DNA from: Sipunculus nudus
Lineage: Eukaryota > Annelida > Sipuncula > Golfingiida > Sipunculidae
Assembly (NCBI GenBank): GCA_026874595.1
Contig: CM049313.1
Location: 78,734,659-78,798,658 of the forward strand
Length of the DNA stretch: 64,000 bases
Direction of reading: 5' to 3'
Below the pieces are notes generated by a model. It ran no database searches and had not been told where the DNA came from. It saw nothing but the letters and a program-made list of their open reading frames with translations. Each line of letters begins with the position of its first letter. The stretch's first letter is position 1. Shown piece after piece: positions 53,953 through 61,399 of this stretch. Both the position numbers and the translations under genes were made by a program.

Positions 53953-56900
53953 TTATATATATAGTAAAGGTGATGCAACAACCATCATAAATTCTGAAGT
54001 TAAAAATTAATTATCCTTAATTTCAGCCACTATGACATTGAAGACCAAAGTCAAGGTCACCAATTTTCAAATCTGAGAACTAATTACTATCCTTGCCCTT
54101 AATTCATTATGATTTTCAAAAAAATTCATCCACCCATTCTTAAGAAATGTGATGATTTATAAGATTCTGAACAAATATGGAATTATTCAAGATAATGCTA
54201 CTCTTATACTGAAGGTGTTGTCCCCAATCTAAATAGGATTCATCCTATGATGGGCATGGGGGTGGGGTGGAGGGATGGGGGTTTAAGTTTAAATTTCTGT
54301 TACCATGCTTTTTCCAAAGAGATCATGAGTGAGATTGGCTCTAGTAGACACAGTGGAATATGAACCGCGCACCTGTCAATTTAATACCTGTACTCACTAA
54401 TGGATGGACAAATCAAGCACTGGCCTAGAATTTATAGGCAATGATGTGTTGTTGTGTGTTATATGACACTGGGGAGCGTTGAATGCCCTACAGGTTTCAT
54501 TGACCGAACCATTAAAACCTAGCTCGGCAGAACAGCCCAGCCATGCACAGCTCATGGCTATCAAGCAATTAGGCACTGTACATCCAATTTGTGAGCAGGT
54601 TTAATAGTTCCCTGAATTTTCTGATTAATCAAGCCCACCTAATAATTATGCCCCAACTTAACAGCAGATGTCTTACTGTGAACGGCACAAATTTATATCC
54701 TGAGACTACTCACTATGATTGTTAAAACATTAATTGGTAAATACTGAACACTACTTTTAAATTCAAAATATATGGTTAATATTATATTCTCAAGGCATTT
54801 CAATTATTCCTGGAATTATCACTACGGTAAAGGTGACAGATGTATTAAAATATGAAGGATGAGTTCTGATCAATTTACCATAATATGGTCAATCCCATCT
54901 GATGAATCTGATGAATTTATGGCTACTTATGAGGAGGCTAAATGTTAAATTAAATTGGTGTGAACTTAAGGGCCTAAAACTTAACTAACTTAAAACTGAA
55001 ATAAATCTGAGATCTTGCACAGAGTGGAAAAAATGCCACTTTAAAAGAAGTGCCACTTTAAAATCTTTCTGATTCTTTTATAAAGCCCATATATCTTAAA
55101 ACTGCAATTCAATTATTTTACAGTTTTTCCCTTAACTGCATGCAAAATTTCATGTCTGAAACTATAACAACTTTGGCCTCTGCCCTGTTAAGGGAGGTCT
55201 GAATGGACAGCCAGCTGAATGGATGGCAGATGGACAACAGGGTCATCACTATAGCTCATATGACTAAGAGTCAGCAGAGCCAAAAATCAAATAGAACAAT
55301 GTACATGGCTGTAAAATTCAATTTGGTGTAACTTTGCAGATTTAACAGTTTACAACTCTAAAGGCCAAAACACACTGACATGGGCTTTCAAGGGTGTGTC
55401 ATGTGGGAGGAAAGAAATTTGCTTCCCTATATATATGTCTTATGACAAAACACTGGCGCAGGTGGCAGGCCTGTGGCATGTGGGAAGCCACGTGGCAAGT
55501 TTCTGCGATTGTTCCCGGAGCAATTTTTGCTGGTTGCCACTCACCTAGGGATTTCTTGTAAATATATATTGTGTCTGTTGAAAATCTAGTAAAATGCATT
55601 TAATTTACACCTCAATTATATGAATACTTTAATAAACGGTAAAGTATAGGAGTTAATGTAACATATAAGAACTATATATAGACATATGCATGTTTATATA
55701 TAATTCTTTGATAGGTAAATTACAAGCATATATATTCACATAGAAAAATTGTTTTGTATATATTAAGTCATAATTATTGTTCATCTAGTGATATCATGAC
55801 TATTTTATGAAATTTACGCTATACAGGAGTATATTTCTTAGACAAAAAAAGTAAAATAATACACAAAAGTCTCCACACATACTCTACAAAAGTTTCCAAG
55901 TGCCGCCCAAGCCAGTTTGTTTTGAAAATGCTGCGTACCTGCCATGTGAACATATGCCACCTTGCCACACGCCAGCTGTCAGTGTCAGTGTGTTTTGGCC
56001 TTTATTGTAAAAGTGTATAAGCAGCAAAAGTCAGGAATACCATAATTCGTTTTTGGAGTCACAATTAACAAAATATACCCTGTATTTCTTTAGTCATACA
56101 CTAAAAAAAATAAGTACTTTCCACAGGCAACTTCACTTTCCCTTTCTTTGTAGCCATAATTAAACAAGGGACCTATGGGTCACTGCGCTCAGCTGTTATA
56201 TATGATAAAAAAATATGAATTTAAAATCAGGCACATGCTGGTTTTGTGTGGTAATAAATATAAACTGTATTATGAGTTGTAGTTGTTTAGCTTATGTATG
56301 ATTTTGATAGTACCTTTGGAGACAGGGAAAGGATTTATTTCATTTATTTTATTAACAAATGGAGAACTATTGTCACACAGATTTTGACTTTGCAATATAA
56401 CTTATAAGCAGAACATATAATATAAGAGTTTAACTATTTATTAAAAAAAATTACAAATATTGTCCCAAATATAATTTTTATTAAAAATAATAAGAGAATC
56501 GTATGATTTTTTAAACTGAAATATAACTGAAATGATTATTAAAATAATATTAAAGAATATATTCATGAATGAATTCATGAATACATTTTGAAAGTATTTT
56601 CACTGGTATTCATATACTTTCATTTTTACCTGAATTCCCATTCTTTATGCAAAAAATTTTATAATGGAGTACATATTCATATTCGTATTTAAATACAATT
56701 GCAAAGTATTCGCACCATGTCTGGTATTTATTCAGTTTTCACCAAACAATGATGTTGAGAATCCAGAATATACCAAATTCACACATTTAAATAATGATCA
56801 TAAGTATCTGGTTTTATGGCTTTTATTTATAATAAAAAAAATAAATGTAATATATTCATTTTGGACTAATTTCACATCAATGTACACACTAGACACAGTA

Positions 56901-59900
56901 GAAATCTAGATTAATATTATCAACTGCATCTTTGTCTATCATTAATTTCCTTCATATGATCCCTAATGATTAGTAATGAATAATATGATTTACTTTTTTA
57001 TCATTAAAACTGAACTGAAAAATACCATAGGTGACTGCATGGTGTTATTTGGAATAAGTGACATTCTATCCATCAATACAAGATTCTTATATCATCAGTA
57101 ACTGCAAGTTAATTTCCTGTTATTATACACTAACAAATTCCTTTTCTATTTTTCTTTAATTTGTTATTAAAAACCAATAAAAATTTATTAATTTATTGTT
57201 TATTGTTATGTTGTTGGTCAAACTACTAGATGAGTTGGGTTGGACACCTGGATCAACTGTGGCTGTCCATAAGCTGCCTGGCTGCCCCAGTGTATGTTTC
57301 GCCTCAAGCATGCATAATTTGCTGAAAGTTCAACAAGGTCAACATACAGGTGACTCAAGAGGGGCTGGAGAGAGCCAAGATCTGACATGGTATCATAAAA
57401 ACATTAATAAAAGCTACAATTTTTGGCCAATTTCTGTCAGCTTTCTAAACTACAAAGCTGATATCCTTATGTGTGCATGATATGAAAATTATATCAACAG
57501 TGCTCACAGGAAACAAACATGCCATGGTCAAAGTTGGGCAAAATTTAAGGTACTAATTTTATATTTATACTAATAACTTATAATATTTGAAAAATTCAGA
57601 ACTAATTTTGGGTATTTAATTGAATCTTGATTAAATAATGTTACATCCCTGACAAAAAATCTCTAGCTTCAGCAATCCCCTTGTTAAGGGAGTAAATATA
57701 TTTCTTGATTTTTTACAAAGTGCATTATGTTTGGGCCCATAACTGAAAACAATTACGCAATACTGACATCATTTTTGATGTGCATAGAGAATGTATAGAA
57801 AAATATGTATATTATATATGATTACAGTCAGATCAGTGGTTTTGATATTAGGCAGTCTTGAAGTGTAACAATGGGTTTTTAATGGAAAAATGAAGTTTTT
57901 CATTAATTTCTCGAAGGTAATAAGTCCTAGTGACCAAATTCTTGGCATGGTAGGGGATTTTGGAAACATCTAATTGTATACCAAATTTTAGGAACTGAGA
58001 GCTGAAGCTGGGGAGCTGATTTCTTGCAAGATGTAAACAATATAATACATGGTGCATGAAAAATTGAATAAAATCTACAGTTTTTGATCAACTGGTTTCA
58101 AATTTTTGGTGTTAACAGACAAAATGCTAACAAAAACATATTGTGAAAATTAAATCCACAGTACTTTCAGAAAAAAAAACGTGCCATGGTCAAAGTTGGG
58201 CAAAATTTAAGGTACCAATTTTTTATTTTTGTTAATATTTTAAAAAATTTAAAAGATTTTGATCTAATTTTGGGTATACAATTTAATTTTGATTAATTTA
58301 AGTTATATTACTGGAAAAAAGTCCATAGCTTTAACATGTTTTGTGTTAAGTGAACAAATATTTTTCCTGATTTTTACAAAATGCATTATGTTTGGGCCCA
58401 TAACTTTTTAAAATATATAATACAGACATAATTTCTGGCATGTACATAGGAAATATATGGATGAATATTTATGGTAAATATGAGGAAAAACCGATGAGTG
58501 GTTTTGATATGAGGCCGTCCTGAAGTGTGAAAATAGGTTTTTAATAAAAAATTGAGGTTTTCCCTTAATTTCTCAAAGGAACAAAGTCGCAAAGACCCAG
58601 TTTTTGGCTTGGTAGGAGATCTTGGGGACATCGAACATTATGCCGGATTTTGGATTCCTAGGTCTTTCGGTTTCAAAACGTGCCACATCTACGGACGGAC
58701 GGACGACGGACAATGGACCACGACTATAGCTCAGATGACTTATAGTCAGCTGAGCTAAAAACCTGAAATGTATACATCATCAGGTAAGAATGTTAATGTC
58801 ACAGATACCTGCCAAATTTTCAATATGAAATACAAGAAACACATTTTAATGGAGACACAGATGTGGTGTTGACAGTACCATGACATGACAATATTGCCTG
58901 TGTACGGTGTATTTTTACACGGGACCACAGTATTATATGCATGCAGTATTTATCAACGTGACACAATAACTACAGCATCCTCATTCAAGACAGAGAGCAC
59001 TCTGAAACTTTCATGGTGCTTATACATACACTTTTGTGCTGATACAATAACATATAGGCTATGAACAAACTCACACGGTTCATATATTATAACATGGACA
59101 ATAAAAGAGAATGATTATTTTATGCTGGCTACTTCAGATGTTTCATTTTCATATTTAATTTTTCTTTTTTCTATTAATTTAAGATAATACCATTAAGCTT
59201 TCATACAAATAGGCTAGAAAACGCCTATTCCAATGCAATCAGGCTTTTCATCTTGCGTGCAGTCACAAGATTAATAACATTGGGGGGGGGGGGAGCTGTA
59301 AAAATAATCCACTGGCACACACATTCAACAAGGACATCTGGGGGCAAGAATTTGCAACTAGTGACCTTTCAGCTTCTACATATATATATGTAAAACCCAC
59401 CTCAGATGACTTGGTTTGTCTGTTTGTCCATATTGGCAGGTGAACCTTGTACATTATATTTGAAATTTAAAATTTATTTTAGAAGTCATTTAAACTTATA
59501 CTCGAAAAGTTATGAAGGTGTTAAAGTAAATGAACATATAACAAAATCTATAAATAAATAAACTGAAACAAATCAGCTGATGAAAGAGCTCAAGGTAAAG
59601 GAAAAGTTATTACAGGTGTTAGGTGTATATATTGGAGTTATAAGAAAGTCAAAATATATTTTAATAGTATCAGTTATCCCAGAGTGGAGGCTCTAAATGA
59701 AGTCAATACTTAGAGAAGTCAGCTATAAAGGAACACTGAACTCTAATTTCAAGTTCACACAAATTTCTAATTATCATAAAACTGATGACTGAAGTGTAAT
59801 GGCTGTGTTTTGTCGGAGAGCAAAAAACACCTATTCTGATTCTATTGATCTGTAGCCTTTTGTATTCTCTATCTATCCGAAGATAAAAAAGGACGATTTT

Positions 59901-61367
59901 TTTAAATATGAAGGTTTAGCCCAAGGAACATTTTCTTATATTCATATATTAAAATTTACTGTGCATGTATACAGATAGCACTGCATGTAGATATAAGTCA
60001 AACAATAGTCAACATAGCAGTTTAAACCTGAGCATTTCTATTTTTATTGAGCATAAATGGCCATCGCACTTAAACCTGTGGAGTCATCTCTGGCTACTAC
60101 TTGTTCCTTACTTCAAAAGGGAAGACATAAATGTCCTAAACAGGCCTATTCCAATACTGACATCTATAAACTTAAGATAATTGTTTGAACTTTTTTATAA
60201 AAGTATAGGCCAGAAAAATGTCCATCCTACCCCAAACAAATTTTTCAAATGTTATTATACATTCAATGTGTTTATAACATGTGGGGGGCTGCCAATATCC
60301 GCACATTATAACAGTCACCTTAGGTTACATGGTTTTCCATTTGTCAACGCTGCTATGTTTACAAACAGCATGTAGATAAACAAAGCTCATAATAAAACTT
60401 TTTTATAATTACAATCACCTATAGTTTACATCTACACTCTACAGACATAGGGGCAGAGCAGCCAGAACAGATCCAGTTCACTGATGTCCTGATTTAATCA
60501 TTAGAACGAGACTTGACACCAATAACAAGGTGAACTTACCAAATGGATCCATTTCAGGTACAATTTACCAGTTTGTAAGTTTCAACTTGCATTATAAGTT
60601 TAATTATGACTAACTATATTGGCAAATAATATGGAAAAGAAAATATCTAATTTTTTATGTAATATGAACAGAAAACAGATTTAATGCTATCCCAGCTGCT
60701 CTAAGGGACAAAAACAGAACCAGTGCTACACTGTACATGACTCCAGTCACAGAGGAAATGTGAGTAAAAGTGATCAGATGGTCTGCTACATCAAGTGGTC
60801 GAGCTGAACTGACCAAGTGCCCACACTTACTTTTCCATATCAAAGTCTTTCTTTCCATCAGACACAGGGTCTGACAAAGCTTTCAAATTCACCTGACTGC
60901 AAACAGTAACATAAATGACATGATATACACAGGTTAGAAATTATACACAGTAACATAAATGACATGATATACACAGGTTAAAAATTATATACAGTAACAT
61001 AAATGACATGATATACACAGGTTAGAAATTATACACAGTAACATAAATGACATGATATACACAGGTTAGAAATTATACACAGTAACATAAATGACATGAT
61101 ATACACAGGTTAGAAATTATACACAGTAACATAAATGACATGATATACACAGGTTAGAAATTATACACAGTAATATAAATGACATGATATACACAGGTTA
61201 GAAATTATACACAGCCAAACTGACACAAAACAGGACCATACACCTTTGAGGCTGAGATGATAAACATTTTTTAATTTAAAGTAGAATCTATATTCTTTTT
61301 CAATAGTACTCAATGCAGAGCTTACTTGATAATTATTTAAGTTGCCTTAGAAATGAAAAAGGGCAAA

Positions 61368-61399
<32 letters not shown>

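Noticed and set aside
57196-57480. A 94-codon + strand frame
   Set aside because: It lies inside a dispersed element and shows no conserved motif.
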